Origin: Haemaphysalis longicornis
Lineage: Eukaryota; Arthropoda; Arachnida; Ixodida; Ixodidae
DNA length: 64,000 bases
NCBI GenBank assembly: GCA_013339765.2
Contig: CM023450.1
Coordinates: 187,816,688 to 187,880,687, forward strand
Reading direction: 5' to 3'
Shown: positions 43,032-54,249 of the stretch, piece after piece
How positions within the stretch are numbered: the stretch's first letter is position 1
How the letters are laid out: the number at the start of each line of letters is the position of its first letter
Position numbers and translations under genes: made by a program
The notes under the pieces: model-generated
Databases searched by the model: none
What the model was told of the DNA's origin: nothing
The model's input: the letters and a program-made list of their open reading frames with translations, nothing else

Positions 43032-43910
43032 ATGCTGTAGCAGCTAGGCACAGTCTCAGCAGAAGAAGCGTCACGTAGGCCTATAAGCGCGCTCTCCGCC
43101 GGAGGGCTCGCTCGCCCCTACATGAGCATAATGTGACCCTGCAGAGTTCAGAATAGGTGAGCCTTAGAAGCGCAAAAACTCACGGGCACGTCGACTGCCC
43201 CCGCTACTTCCTGTTCGAGACCTCTCCTGGCCTCCGTTCCTCCGGCAGCGTTTGCGTGCGTCTGTGCGCCTTGTTTATTTCTCACGAAGTGCTTACCTTT
43301 CATAGAAGCACCCGGTATCATCCATCGTTGTTATTCGTTGAAGGCGGATTTTTGTGCGTTTTCGGGGACGCTGGGGAAATTCGCCGCGCCATCTATAGTG
43401 CGCTACGTGAGTAAAACTGTCCCCCCTCCCCCACTTACTCCCTCCCCCCCTGCCGCCGCTTCCACCGCATTGAGAGTTGATGGTGCCGCACGCCGCGAAA
43501 TAACCGTTGCCTGGCACAGGTAGAAAGCGTTGCTTTAAAAACGCCGAGGAATCAGCAAATACCCAAGCAGATAAATTGACTCGTCTTCCCCTCCTCCATA
43601 ACACGACGAAAGGAACGAGCTGGTTTACAACGCGTAAGAGACAGAACAGATCAAAGCCATTAGAAAGCGGTGAGACGGGCTGCAAAGCAATGTGCGCAAA
43701 GCGGCAAGATTGCTGAACGCGTGGGCACGTTAAACCGTACAGTTATTTAAATGAACGATTTGTTTCTTCGGTGATTTTTTTCTTTTGGTCTTTAATTTTT
43801 ACAGTTATTACTGGTATATTTTGGTTGCGCTATCACCCCCTCCAACAGAAACCTAACGAAGGTGCACTGAAACATCCAGAAAATATCACCTCAGCCTCAC
43901 CTTCCAAATA
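43032..43910. other. unannotated stretch
   Basis: Somewhat GC-rich at 43080-43520, with short open frames and no motif. Confidence 0.4.
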
Positions 43911-44829
43911 CCGTTAAACATAGTCTAACGAACCTCTACGTAACGAATTCCAGGATTTAACAAATTTTTCAATTCCCCATTGCCAGCCCTATTGAAGCCC
44001 ATGTGTTTGCGACCGCCGTGTAACGAAGGCGTTGCGACGATTAACCTTGATGTAACGAATTTGCTACGCTGATGAGTCATTGTTTCTTGCACTTTTTCTG
44101 TGAAATCTGCTGGAGAAATGCACCAACTTAGCCAATTTCGCCCGCAGCGCAAACTAACGTGCTTTTCGAGTGTGAACACTCCGGGGCGGTCTGTTTTTTT
44201 CGGTGGTGAGGTTTCTTATTTGATCTAGTGCTTTTCGGTGTGTGCGCGGTAGTGTAGGCCGCGTCGGCGTGTAGTCGCGCGTCATCCACTGCCTATCTCT
44301 GGTGTCGGCTCGTCGGTGATGAGTTCTGCTGTCAGAAAACAAAAAGTTCTGTCTCTTCAAGACAAGCTCAGAATTTTCAAGTCCGTGTCCGCCAGAGAGA
44401 GAGAAGAATGTCGCCGCACGCAACAGTATTCCAGCTGGCAGGCTCTCAACAATTTGGAGTGCGGAAAAGAACATCAAGTTTGCGAAAAGGCGCCCTTTCA
44501 GCACACGTTTGCTGCTTGAAACGCGTTAAGGAACCGAAAACTGTCAGAAGGCAAAAGTGATAAGTTACGTTTGTGAATACGGGCGTAAGTGATCTTGCTT
44601 CGTTGGAGGGCCGTGTAGTGACTATAGGCTCGTGCGAAAGCGGCCAGCGTGAATCACACTGTGAAATAAGTACTCGAGGGGTGATTTGACGGTCACTTAT
44701 TTCTATCATTTTGGCTTCGTTTGAGCTTCATTCACGTGAGCCGTAACTCGAAACGTGCATGTAACGAAAACCTGCATTAGACGAAAAATTGCGAATTTTT
44801 GCGAACTTAGTTATATACCGGTTTAACTG
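43911..44829 (+). mobile_element. Tigger/pogo-type DNA transposon, internally deleted
   Basis: The left end CCGTTAAAC...CTAACGAACC and right end ...GGTTTAACTG are inverted versions of a Tigger-like terminus, each next to TA (43909-43910 and 44830-44831), the Tc1/mariner-pogo target. Inside, only the transposase N-terminus is present (44319-44519). At 919 bp it is far shorter than a full Tigger (about 2-2.5 kb). Confidence 0.6.
44319..44519 (+). pseudogene. Tigger transposase N-terminal (CENP-B-like HTH) remnant
   Basis: Starts MSSAVRKQKVLSLQDKLRIF, matching the Psq/CENP-B N-terminal helix-turn-helix of pogo-family transposases. After a frameshift the sequence continues in another frame as VAARNSIPAGRLSTIWSAEK, the recognition-helix block (usually I-P-x-S-T-L-S-T-I). 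The DDE catalytic domain is missing. Confidence 0.6.
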
Positions 44830-44831
44830 TA

Positions 44832-45689
44832 ACAATAAGACGTTATGGTACAATAACGCCAAAACTGACTTTTCTTTCAACGAAGAACTGCTTCTCACGC
44901 GTTTACAAGGAGTGGTGCTGGTATTTTAATATTTCTCAGACGTGCGGACATAATCACCAGAGTTTTTTTCAATACCTTACCAGTATCGTCTATTCCGTGA
45001 GTTGGGCATAAAACAAGTACACTTTTATCGCGTCAAATTTTTCCACATCTGTTGACTGACTCTCCGAATACATACCATGCGCCAGTATTTTTCGCGCAAA
45101 TGAATTCTTAGTGATATGTCTTCCGCCAAATAGTATCGACGATTCCACCGGGCTCCGTGTTTCCGGCCCAGTGAACGCGGCCTTTCTAATAAAATCTACT
45201 CCACGTCTTTCCAGGGGACTCTACGATGGAAGAAAGCATGATGATGTCGAGCGTGATGGAATCAAGCGGGGTGGAAGGGTAAGTGTTAGTTGCCGTTCTC
45301 TGGCCTGTATACACCTCCGTGCGTGAAGCTGCACGCGGAGGTCGAGTTAAGGTCAACTTCTGCTCGACATCAGGCGTTGAGGGACTTCAGCAGGAACTGG
45401 TTTGCAAGAAAAAAAACTAGCACCTGTAAATACTACATTCACTGCAATTTAGAACCGCTCACTCTTTCGCCGGGTAGTCTACAGCGGTGTATTTTGGTTA
45501 GACGGGTCCCTTGAAATGTTTCCAAGTGTAGCAGTCGGTCCTAGACACAGGTTATTCGCTACGATGCGTACATTTTTGTGTACTTTTGCAAGCTATGCAC
45601 AGCGAAGCCGTTGAGCGAATCGTTTGTGCATGGTGTCCGCTGTTAAGAAAGCAAGAAAACGCCGAGCGCTCCTTCACGCGTTCGCAAAG
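44832..45689. other. unannotated stretch
   Basis: Nothing was recognised. Confidence 0.4.
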
Positions 45690-46155
45690 CTAGGCATACC
45701 CACTTAGGGAGATTGGCCAATATAGGAAAAAAAACTCTAGGGTTCGCAGCGAGCTCCGAGCAAACATTCAAGCCAAGCGTAGCCACTTAGGAAGATTGGC
45801 CAACATTGGCCACAAAAATCTCCATCTTTCTCTGTAACATGGCAACACTTGCTCGGAACGAGAAAGACATGTCATAGCGTGCGCCCCTCGCTCGTTCGTC
45901 CTCGTGTCGTCGTGCTGACGCGCTCTGTACCGTAGAACGGCCGCGATTTAAATTTCGAAGCTACGGTATGGGATCATTGACTCGACAAGGTCCGACCTCG
46001 AATAGTTTGCACGGCCGAGGAAGAGGCCGCGCTTCTAGATCCTCCGCGTGCAAAGCATCCGCTAGAGACAACAAGTCGCGCTTGCAGAGTGGCGTCCCGA
46101 AAACGTCGACCAATGCAGCAAGCTCCCTCTGGCCTTGCTCAACATTAGGTCATTA
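45690..46155 (+). promoter_or_regulatory. promoter-like interval with duplicated CCAAT-type block and short ORF
   Basis: The block CCCACTTAGGGAGATTGGCC (about 45700) is repeated as AGCCACTTAGGAAGATTGGC (about 45779); each holds an inverted CCAAT. Downstream, CpG-rich sequence leads to ATG 45968 and a 62-codon Arg/Ser-rich frame starting MGSLTRQGPTSNSLHGRGRG. It could be a 5' exon, but a convincing donor is not visible. The block could also be part of a dispersed repeat. Confidence 0.25.
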
Positions 46156-46504
46156 AAATGCCGTGCTGCCGACGTCAACCACGACACCGAACCATACTAA
46201 AACTCGAGTTTGTGTCCGTCAATGATCACCTCCGACAACTTCGCCATTGAAGTCGTGCGCATGAGTGCAAGCTTTCCTGAGTTATTTTATATTTGTTTTT
46301 GGCAATATTGCTGACTAATAAAATAATTCATATATCAGAAAAGCACCAATTATAAATCATTCATCGGCCGCTTATAGTCGCAAACGAGTATCCGTTACGG
46401 TTCAGTATTCCTGTCATAGATTCACGTTTACTGCGAAATATTGTGATAGATCCGCAATTCTTTACTAGGTGGAAATCCTTGACCGCCCATAGTGAAGAAC
46501 TAGT

Positions 46505-46690
46505 CGACCGGTTCAGAAAATGACCACTATTGTAAAAAAAAAAATAAAATACACATTTGAGTTTGCGTGGGTCCTTGATTCCCCATTCAGAAAAGAACTG
46601 TCGAACGGTCCAGCAAAAAACCACCAGTGTAAAGAGAAAGCTCAAATACACATATCAATTTGCGTGGGCTTGAACACGGATTTCCAGAGT
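46505..46690. repeat. two-copy tandem repeat, unit about 98 bp
   Basis: CGACCGGTTCAG..., AATACACATTTGAGTTTGCG and TGGGTCCTTGA recur about 98 bp on as CGAACGGTCCAG..., AATACACATATCAATTTGCG and TGGGCTTGAA. Confidence 0.6.
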
Positions 46691-46993
46691 AGAAGCCCAG
46701 TGCGGCGACACTACTGTTCCAAGTTGGCAACTGTGGAACCAAAGTGGTCATTCTCGGTGCTTTCTTTGTGGCACATGCTATGGTGTGCGATTGGCCATGC
46801 TTCTAGAGCTTTAGGGAAAGAGAATAATGTGCCGGGATCAGAGAAATATGAATTGCAAACGTAAGAGTTGTAGAATTGTACGTGCCGCGTGACACGTGAG
46901 TATGACTGCAGAAGAACAAAACAAGGGCGGATTTGCCGCGCCGACTTTTGATGCTAGGCAAACTGTGGCTTGTGCCCGTTTGCTTTGTGCGTG

Positions 46994-47215
46994 TGAGAGA
47001 GTGAGTAAACTTTATTTGAAAATAGGGAGAAGAAAATGAGTAGAGGTATAAGTGAAGCCCTATTTGCAGGACTCCAGTAGCAAAGTCTCCCAGCTTGGCT
47101 CTGTCTAGCAGCTTGAGCTGTGTCATAAGTTCCGAGTTGGACAGTGATAAATACGAAGATTGGGTAAAGGTTTGCTAGGTGTTCTTTTGCCAAATTTTAG
47201 GGCAGTGTCAGACTG
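46994..47215 (-). pseudogene. LINE 3' end
   Basis: The minus strand reads MTQLKLLDRAKLGDFATGVL and ends with a 3' tail AAATAAAGTTTACTCACTCT. The L-L-D-R-A-K...A-T-G-V-L end and the AATAAAGTTT tail match the 3' ends of the I-type LINEs at 26.2 kb and 37.9 kb. It is strongly 5'-truncated. Confidence 0.55.
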
Positions 47216-48485
47216 CATAGAATAAGCCTGCTGTTATTTTAATTTTGTGATATTCTTCGTTCTATTTGGTTGAAGTTTGCCCGGATACAAGCTATACAAC
47301 ACCCCGTAGAAAAATTAAAAGGGGAAGGTTGGAGGGGGACCCCTTCCTTTCCGATTCGCGTACGGAGCCTGTGCAGGGTTTGTTTACTGTGCATTTTCAT
47401 TATGTTCCCGGTTGTTCAAATAATAAAAGAAAATCTATTCGAACTAAGTGCAAGATGCATTCAGTCTTCTGGTTTTTCCAACGCGCATTTCATACCCAGC
47501 TTTCTCGCTCAAAATTCCAACCTCTCAGGAACCTAGCAAAACCACTTTAGGAAAGTGATATTTGGCATAAAGCAGAAGTCAACGTGAAGATGAAAAACTA
47601 AAAGAAGTTTCCAGGTTTCTGAATATTTTTGGTGTAATTCTCTGTCAAATCTTACTCCCCATGTATTTCTATGGGATAGTTTCCATGGCTCAGGAATCTA
47701 GTCGCGCAACGTGAGCGACTTGAAACTGTACACAAAGCAAGCATTCACCCGAAATATGAGCTGTGCAAAAGAACTTTTCATTTCGCTAAAAAATTGCAGA
47801 GTAATCACGGTTGAAAGGACTGCCACGAGCGGGAAAGCTGCACATGTAAAATTGTTGCGAGATGGAACTGCCTATAGTCATTGGCATTATTAAGTGGCAT
47901 GCGCTGTGCCGACCATTGAATGCACGACCCCTTTAATCATGCCGCCGTGACGTTGAGTGTAGTGACATTTAAAATTTCTCATTGAAGAGTTATCCTGCCC
48001 ACAGCGTTATTTTTTGCAAGTACCGGGAGGTCCAGAATACAAAATAAATGGCGGCGGTCTAATGAAGCATGTTGAAACAAGTGAAGCTTGTACGAAGTTC
48101 TTAAGTGCGCCTGGAACAAAACTGGCGCAAGCTGCGCAATCGACTCCGTAGAACAGCACGTAACGTTTCCGCCTTTGAACGTTTTGTCAGTAACACCCAC
48201 CTGGGTCCAACGCGATGTAAATACAAAGAGAAAGTATTGTAGAGTTCGCTGTGAAGCCATCGCACCGGCTGCTAGCTCCTATGGGGACATGTTTTGCCCC
48301 TTCAAATCCTGTGCAATCATATGGCTTGTCGCGTCTCGTCTGCCTTGCCGCTTTGAATAAAAATATATTGCCTTTTCGGATTTTATTGTGTTGCGGTAGT
48401 CAAAAGCACAGCACCGTGGCATTCAGTTATCCTTTACGTTGGGTTGTAACACGTTATGGAGCGATGATTTATTCCGATTGCCTCA
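47216..48485. other. unannotated stretch
   Basis: No exon or repeat was recognised. Confidence 0.4.
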
Positions 48486-48487
48486 CG

Positions 48488-48670
48488 ATTCCAGCCGCCG
48501 CCCAACGGGAGCACCGATAAGTTGGACCACGTGACTGAAACGGGCCAATCAACGGCGCGGATTCGCGCTTCGGTGGAGAGAAAAAGGAAGACTGTACTTT
48601 CCTAGTTCCCGTGATTTTTAGTAAAATCGGTTTCAGGCGCCGCCGCCTAGAAACACCGAAGGGAAGCAAT
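48488..48670. promoter_or_regulatory. promoter-like GC-rich block
   Basis: Contains CCACGTGAC (E-box), GGGCCAATCAACG (CCAAT box) and GC-rich CAGCCGCCGCCC and GGCGCCGCCGCC words within about 180 bp of otherwise AT-rich DNA. No attached exon was found. Confidence 0.2.
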
Positions 48671-48993
48671 GAGCGACGTATTGTGATAGTGGCAAAAGCA
48701 AGGGCATTTTCAAGGGGGGGACACTCAGGCCCAAAAAACGGAAATCCGCAAGGGGAACCGCTGCACAACACTGGAGGGAAAATAGTGTGGCGGATACAGT
48801 CACTACTGCCGCTCGTTATTCATGGTCTATAATCCGGCATGTGTTCAAATTTTTTTTCGATTGCTTATTATACACGGTTATAGAGTTATACAAAGCCGAA
48901 CACCAGCTTTCCTCGCAGTCTTTTGATAACAAAAAGCCTTGGCGTGGCACGCCTCCTAGGCCTTGCTTTGGTTCCCCCGGTTAGCGTGATGTA

Positions 48994-49562
48994 CAGTGGA
49001 ACCTCGTTATAGCGAACTATGGTATAGCGAATTATCGGATATAGCGAAATAATTACGCAGTTTGTCTCGTCGCGTTTCATTCCAATGACACATATTCTTT
49101 TTATAACGCAACCGAAACCTCGATAGCCGGTCGATATCTGCTATAACGAAGAAATATTTGGTTTCCGCGAAGCTAAAAACTCGACAGCTACCATATTAAA
49201 AGCGAAATTATAAAAAAATTGTGAAATACTTCATTCCGCTCTGACTGAAAAGCCACCAGTCGAAGGCCACATCCTCCTTCATGTATAAATAAAAACGCAG
49301 GCCTGTTTTTCCGACCGAACTTAGTTCTGCTGTAGTTTGACGATTTCACGTTCCGTACTGTTTAGTTTTGAATGCCACAAGGAGACAGATAAGCATTACC
49401 TCGTGTATAGTGGGTTCGAAGCTTAGAACAATGCGTTTTTTTATTTAGGATTGTTGCGCGAGCCAGATTTGCCTATTTTTACCTGTACGGTTACAACGAA
49501 CATCGGATAGAACGAACTAATTTACTGCCCCGATACTGCTTCGTTATCACACGGTTCGACTG
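48994..49562. mobile_element. Tigger-like MITE with TA target sites
   Basis: The left terminus CAGTGGAACCTCGTTATAGC and the right terminus, read inverted as CAGTCGAACCGTGTGATAAC, are recognisable inverted repeats. Both sit next to TA (48992-48993, 49563-49564). Inside are further GATATAGCGAA-type subterminal words and no transposase. At 569 bp it is a non-autonomous relative of pogo/Tigger. Confidence 0.65.
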
Positions 49563-49564
49563 TA

Positions 49565-50250
49565 TCAGGAAACGTCAATTTTATGCTCTCATCTGCCCCT
49601 CCTCTTGCCGCACCGCTTGCAAGCTTTCTACGCGTAAGAAATTTTAAATAGGGGGAACTATGCAATTTTATTTTGGCATTGCCAAAGATGCATTGGCAAA
49701 AAATGCTCAAAAGATCTCGTATGAGAAATCTTCGCATGGGATTGCGTGAATTCTCCTGGCGATTCTTATCTTTCTTGGTTTCTATCATAAAAATTGGGAA
49801 ATGGAGAATAAACGGTGGCGGGTCCTGCAAAACCGTATGCGTAAAAATTGGTACAGCACACACACACGTTTCTATGCTACTCTACCCTTCCCACAAGATT
49901 ATTCCAAGGAAGGTGTGGTTTCGGCGACACCCGCCCCGTCGCATTACTTGCGATGTTCGTGCGAAGACACATCCAAACCGATCTCGATAGAGGCAAAGGG
50001 AGGGCGTTGGTATTTTTTCTTTTGTGTTGCTCGAGGCCGTAAACAAGAACGCTCCGCCTATCATAATAACCAGCAATAGCTATTTTTGGAGGTCAGGTCG
50101 ACTTCTGTGATAAGCACAGGATCAAGCATTTTGCAATGCGGTTTAAAAAAAATCCACGCATCTTCACGAAGTAATCATGATGAGTGGGCGAAACACTGGG
50201 AATCGTTCTTACCGTAAATCACCCGTGAGAGTGCTTACTGCTGCTGAAAC
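49565..50250. other. unannotated stretch
   Basis: Nothing was recognised. Overlapping short frames look fortuitous. Confidence 0.4.
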
Positions 50251-50254
50251 GATT

Positions 50255-50430
50255 TCCAATCCAATACAATGCAACACATTTCAATTAATCCAATCCAATC
50301 TAGTCCAACCCAATCCAATCCAATCCAACCCAATGCAATTCAAATCCAAATCCAATTTAATTCAATTCAATCCAATCTAATCCAATGCTCCTCACGCATG
50401 CGTAGCACGGCTCTCCAGGAGCAATCTCTC
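50255..50430 (-). repeat. (CCAAT)n pentanucleotide tract with repeat body, inverted copy 3
   Basis: CCAATCCAAT-type words (complement of TTGGA) at 50255-50388 are followed by GCTCCTCACGCATGCGTAGC and ACGGCTCTCCAGG. These are the complement of the body end seen at 22220-22250. It therefore belongs to the same dispersed family in the opposite orientation. Confidence 0.65.
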
Positions 50431-50446
50431 TCTCTCTCCATAACAT

Positions 50447-50895
50447 TTTGTGAACCTTTTATTTTGTTCTTGTTAACCTTTTGTGAACCTTTTGTTCACA
50501 CATTCGATTTACAAGGGGCTGTGCGTCCTCTCTTTCTACATCTCTCTCTCCCTCTCTGCAGCCTCTTGTGAACCTTTTATTTTGTTTTTGTTAACCTTTT
50601 GTAAACCTTTTGTTCACAGATGTTCCATAGTTACAAGGGGCTCTGCGTCTCTCTCTCTTTCTCCCTCTCTCTCTCTCCAGCCTCTTGTAAACCTTTTATT
50701 TTGTTCTTGTTAACCCTTTGTGAACCTTTTAGTTTACAGATGTTCCGATTTACACGGTGCTGTGCAGTCTCTCTCTCTCTCTTTCTCCCCCCCCCCCCTA
50801 TCTCATCAAGCCCTTTGTGATCCTTTTTATTTTGTTCTTGTTAACCTTTTGTGAGCCTTTCGTTCACAGGATGTTTCGATTTACACGTTGCTGTG
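50447..50895. repeat. four-copy minisatellite, unit 116-130 bp
   Basis: Units start TTGTGAACCTTTTATTTTGT (or a variant) at about 50448, 50566, 50685 and 50815. Each continues TTGTTAACC...GTTCACA, a GATTTACA-G/C-GG-like part, then a (CT)n stretch. Copy 3 contains a C run. Confidence 0.85.
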
Positions 50896-51154
50896 CCGTG
50901 AGCACAGGACGCGGACGGACGCCGGACACAGCCTCGGCCATAATGTGCTTTCGCCCCTAAAACGAAAATGCTTATTTAAGCAATCGCCAAAGCTATGTCG
51001 TGAATGCCTGAATCCGCACCGGCGCTTATTTTTAAATTCATAGGATTGCTCGTTTCTTTATCTGCTTTGTTTTTTTTTTGTTTACTCTTTATTGTTACAA
51101 TGCCCCATTGTTTTTGTTTTGGTTTCGCTCCGCCTCTCCTCCCCCCTTCCCCAT

Positions 51155-51302
51155 GGAGCGAAATTCTGCGTAAACGCCCGTGTGTCGAGATTTCGGCGCA
51201 CGATAAAGATCCCCATGTGGTCAAAATTATCCGGGGCCTCCACTACGGCGCGCCTGATCGCCTGCGTTGCGTCGGCGCGTTAAACCCTACAATCAATTCA
51301 TC
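51155..51302 (+). mobile_element. Ruka-like SINE, head-truncated
   Basis: Body GCGTAAACGCCCGTGTGTCG, GGCGCACGATAAAGATCCCC, CCTCCACTACGGCGCGCCTG, and tail ACAATCAATTCATCATC. The tRNA head is missing. Confidence 0.7.
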
Positions 51303-51566
51303 ATCAAATTCTGCGTCCGTCCGTGTCGAGAGGTTATCGGGTCACTGAGAATCGAGAAATCCTCACGGAGGGTGGTTGTGCAATTAATGATTGAGGAGCC
51401 CTTGCAGACTCCGGGTTTAGATCAACAGCAAGGTTTCCTTCGGTTACACCGTGGCTCAGTAGCATACAAGCGTTCTCAGCTCTGAACGCACTGCTGTTCT
51501 GAAAAGATCGTGCGCTATTGATTTTTACTCTCTTTAAACTGTGTTGTTTTTTTTCCGCCTTCTAAC

Positions 51567-52064
51567 GTGGGCGTCGTCATCTGGTTTTTTGTATTTTTGT
51601 TGATTTATATTTTAAGCCGCATTGCAACAATAAGTGAAACTAAAGCGGGTCAGTTTTGGTGTTTACCACGGCGTGTATATCTCTATTTGCGGCAGCCGTG
51701 CAGCATGTTTCTCTGGTACAGTCTTCCCGAAGCCAGCTACACCGCAAGTTATGGTGAACTTAGGATCCCGAATGTTGAAGCAGTTTTAACATGTTTCCGA
51801 AAAATTTATGGAGCAGAATCTAGGCTGCATGCAAGATACGCAACGCCTGTGGAGCTACAGAGAAGAAAGCTCGTTTCTTTTAACGTTATAAAAGCAGGTA
51901 TAATTGAGCTAAGGACTGTTTTAGAACGCAGTTTGCATGCTTCGCACCCGTATGTAAAAAAATGGCTACGGCTTAGCCAGGGAACCTTGGATATGCAAAG
52001 CAAAGCTTGGCTTAGTGTGTTTGACTCTTGGTTTCGCTTGTTAGCCATTGATGTAGCTGTATAG
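51567..52064 (+). CDS. uninterrupted 165-codon ORF, possibly LINE-derived
   Basis: An open frame from ATG 51567 to a stop at 52064. It starts with a hydrophobic segment (VIWFFVFLLIYILSRIA) and continues LPEASYTASYGELRIPNVEA, VLTCFRKIYGAE, TPVELQRRKLVSFNVIKAGI and LHASHPYVKKWLRLSQGTL. The middle and end resemble the post-RT region of some tick LINEs (a ...HPYV...W...QG block), but no knuckle follows. It is unusually intact for the window. It could instead be a real exon. Low certainty on function. Confidence 0.35.
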   Translation: MGVVIWFFVFLLIYILSRIATISETKAGQFWCLPRRVYLYLRQPCSMFLWYSLPEASYTASYGELRIPNVEAVLTCFRKIYGAESRLHARYATPVELQRRKLVSFNVIKAGIIELRTVLERSLHASHPYVKKWLRLSQGTLDMQSKAWLSVFDSWFRLLAIDVAV

Positions 52065-52468
52065 CCGACCACGGCTCCACGCCGCTTTGTCCCGTGCAAC
52101 CCTCAGAGGAGGAGGCCCACATCGTTTTCATTCGCGGCAAACTCTTCGCCGGGCTCAAGATGAGTCACGTATCCCGAGAGGACCGAGCGACGCATGCGTG
52201 GGAGGCGCCGGGGTTGGCTGTCGATGAGCTGAGCGGCGCGCGGTTGCGGACCGCTCAGCTGATCAGATTAGCAGAACGACTGAAAACGGGGATTTGTGCG
52301 CAGCGCGCGAAAGCGGGCCCGCCCAATCACTAGATAGCTTCGATGGGTGTGTCGCAGGCGTGTGTGTGTGAGGTCAGAAGGTGGATTTGCGCATCCACGG
52401 CGAAACCGCTGGTCGAAAGCAGTAAAGCTTTCCTTTAAAAAAGAGTAGATGTCATATGCTAGGATTCA

Positions 52469-52707
52469 CCCGCCGCAGTAACTCAGTTGCTAAGGCGTTG
52501 CTCTGCTGAGCACAAGGTCGCGGATTCGATTCCCGGCCGCGGCGGCCGTTTTCTGATGGAGGCAAAAGCAAAACGGCTGTGTGTACGAGATTTCGGCGCA
52601 CGTTAATGATCCCTAGGTGTTCAATATCAATCCGGAGCCCTCCACTACGGCGCGTCTCATCGCCTGCGTAGCGTCGGCGCGTTCAATCCTACAATCAATC
52701 AAATCAA
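52469..52707 (+). mobile_element. full-length Ruka-like SINE with target-site duplication
   Basis: The A-box region GTAACTCAGTTGCTAAGG and B-box GGATTCGATTCCCGG at tRNA spacing form a complete tRNA-like head. The body is GATGGAGGCAAAAGC, TTCGGCGCACGTTAATGATC and CCCTCCACTACGGCGCGTC, and the tail is CAATCAATCAAATC. Flanks TCATATGCTAGGATTCA (52452-52468) and TCATATGCTAGATTCA (52708-52723) are the target-site duplication with one indel. It is the best reference copy in this window. Confidence 0.85.
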
Positions 52708-52744
52708 TCATATGCTAGATTCAAAACCATGAACGTCGTGTGGT

Positions 52745-53640
52745 AGGCGGACATTATTTATTATTTATTTATTTATTTATTTAAATACCTTACAGGCCTG
52801 TTCAGGCATTGATAAGGGGGGTAACAAAGGGAGGAGTTACAGATCATTCATCACAAAATCGCGAGTTAAAAACACAAGAGTTCGCAATCACGTGTAAGTT
52901 CGAAAACGATAACAGAAAAGGAAAAGTCAATAACATATCGCAGCACATGTAATTTGCGCACAATCATTGCAAGTATACTGAACACTAACAGGCTAGTAAG
53001 TAAAGTAGACAACAATCAAAGATGCTGAAATATGCGCAGGCGAAGCGCACCAATCGGTTTCTGTAGTCTTAAGTATGCACAACGGAAAGAGCACAAGAAA
53101 AAACTCAGAACATACTCGCGCGCGCAAAAAGACATTTTCAGTATGAAATGTTCACACTCAGGCACAAAATGCGACACTGAAATAAAATAAATAAATAAAA
53201 TAAAGAAAAATAGAACGCACGTGCTATGACAGGTTGTTTTCGTCTTCAAGCAGAAAAAACATTCGAAAGTTTAAAAAGAGGATACATGACATGGCTAAAA
53301 AAAAAGTGAAATACAGTGGTAGGTCCTTATGCAAAGAGAGAGTGAGCAGTAAATTGACGAAAGTATTGTTGGCTGAAGTGATGCGTGTTGTCTGGATAGA
53401 TCATTCCACAGCTAATGGCGCGAGGAAGAGCAGATGAGTTGAACGAATCAGTTGAGCCACATAACCGCGTGAAACTGAGGTGATTATGCAACCTACGTGA
53501 AGTAATGGAAGGAACATCAAGGTGAAGTGGGGTTGGTCTATTGCTGTATACGTATTTGCGAAAGAGGCAAGAGTGAAATGTCGCGGCGAGTGCTGAGTGG
53601 TTGAAGTGAAAGGTTGTGCTTAATTTGAGTTACGCTCCTG
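52745..53640 (-). mobile_element. LINE 3' fragment with (TTTA)n tail, CR1/Jockey-like
   Basis: The minus strand has coding scraps NHLSFTRLCGSTDSFNSSAL and PRAI, which fit the ...F-x-x-S-x-x-P-R-x-I-x-x-W-N end of CR1/Jockey-type ORF2. A non-coding 3' UTR of about 500 bp follows, and then a (TAAA)n tail (plus-strand TTTATTTATTTATTTATT at about 52757-52780). Frames are broken. Confidence 0.45.
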
Positions 53641-53829
53641 TTATAGTCATGATGGCGTGAAATGAAACGTCAAATGAATAGTATCCATCATACTATTTCG
53701 CACCAATGTTTGACAGCAGCGCCTTCGGCGGATTTTCGCATTTCTGGCTTCAATTGGCCGCTGCCGCTTTCGTCACTATTACAATATTCCAGTTCACTGC
53801 GTTCTGGGGATGCTGGCGTACTGCCCCGC

Positions 53830-54245
53830 CGCCCTCCTCATCATCATCATCACCAGCCCATCTACGCCCACTGCAGGGCAAAGGCCTCTCCCATTAACCT
53901 CCAATTACCCCGGTCCTGAGCTAACTGCGACCAATTTATCCCGCAAACTCCTTGATCTCATCTGCCCATCTAACTGTCTGCCGCCCCGTGCAATGCTTGC
54001 CTTCTCTAGGGATCTACTCTGCTACCCTGAATGACCCACGGTTATCTTGCCTTCGCATTACATGCCCTGCCCACGTCCATTTCTTCTTCTGAATTTCTAC
54101 AGGTGTGTCCTTAACACGCGTTTGTTACCTGACCCACTCCGCTCTCTTCTTGTCCCTTGATGTTACACCCATCATCTTCCGCTCCATTCCCCGCGGAGTC
54201 ATTCTCAATTAAGTTGAACCCTCTTAGTGAACCCGCCGCCATATT
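53830..54245 (-). mobile_element. RTE-type LINE 3' fragment with (ATG)n tail
   Basis: On the minus strand, scraps GRQTVRWADEIKEFAG and WSQLAQDRGNWRLMGEAFAL followed by QWA match the C-terminal end of RTE-clade ORF2 (usually ...R-W-x-D-D...A-x-D-R-x-x-W...). The element ends in GATGATGATGATG repeats, the usual RTE-type 3' microsatellite. Frameshifts and truncation make it dead. Confidence 0.6.
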
Positions 54246-54249
54246 GTAC

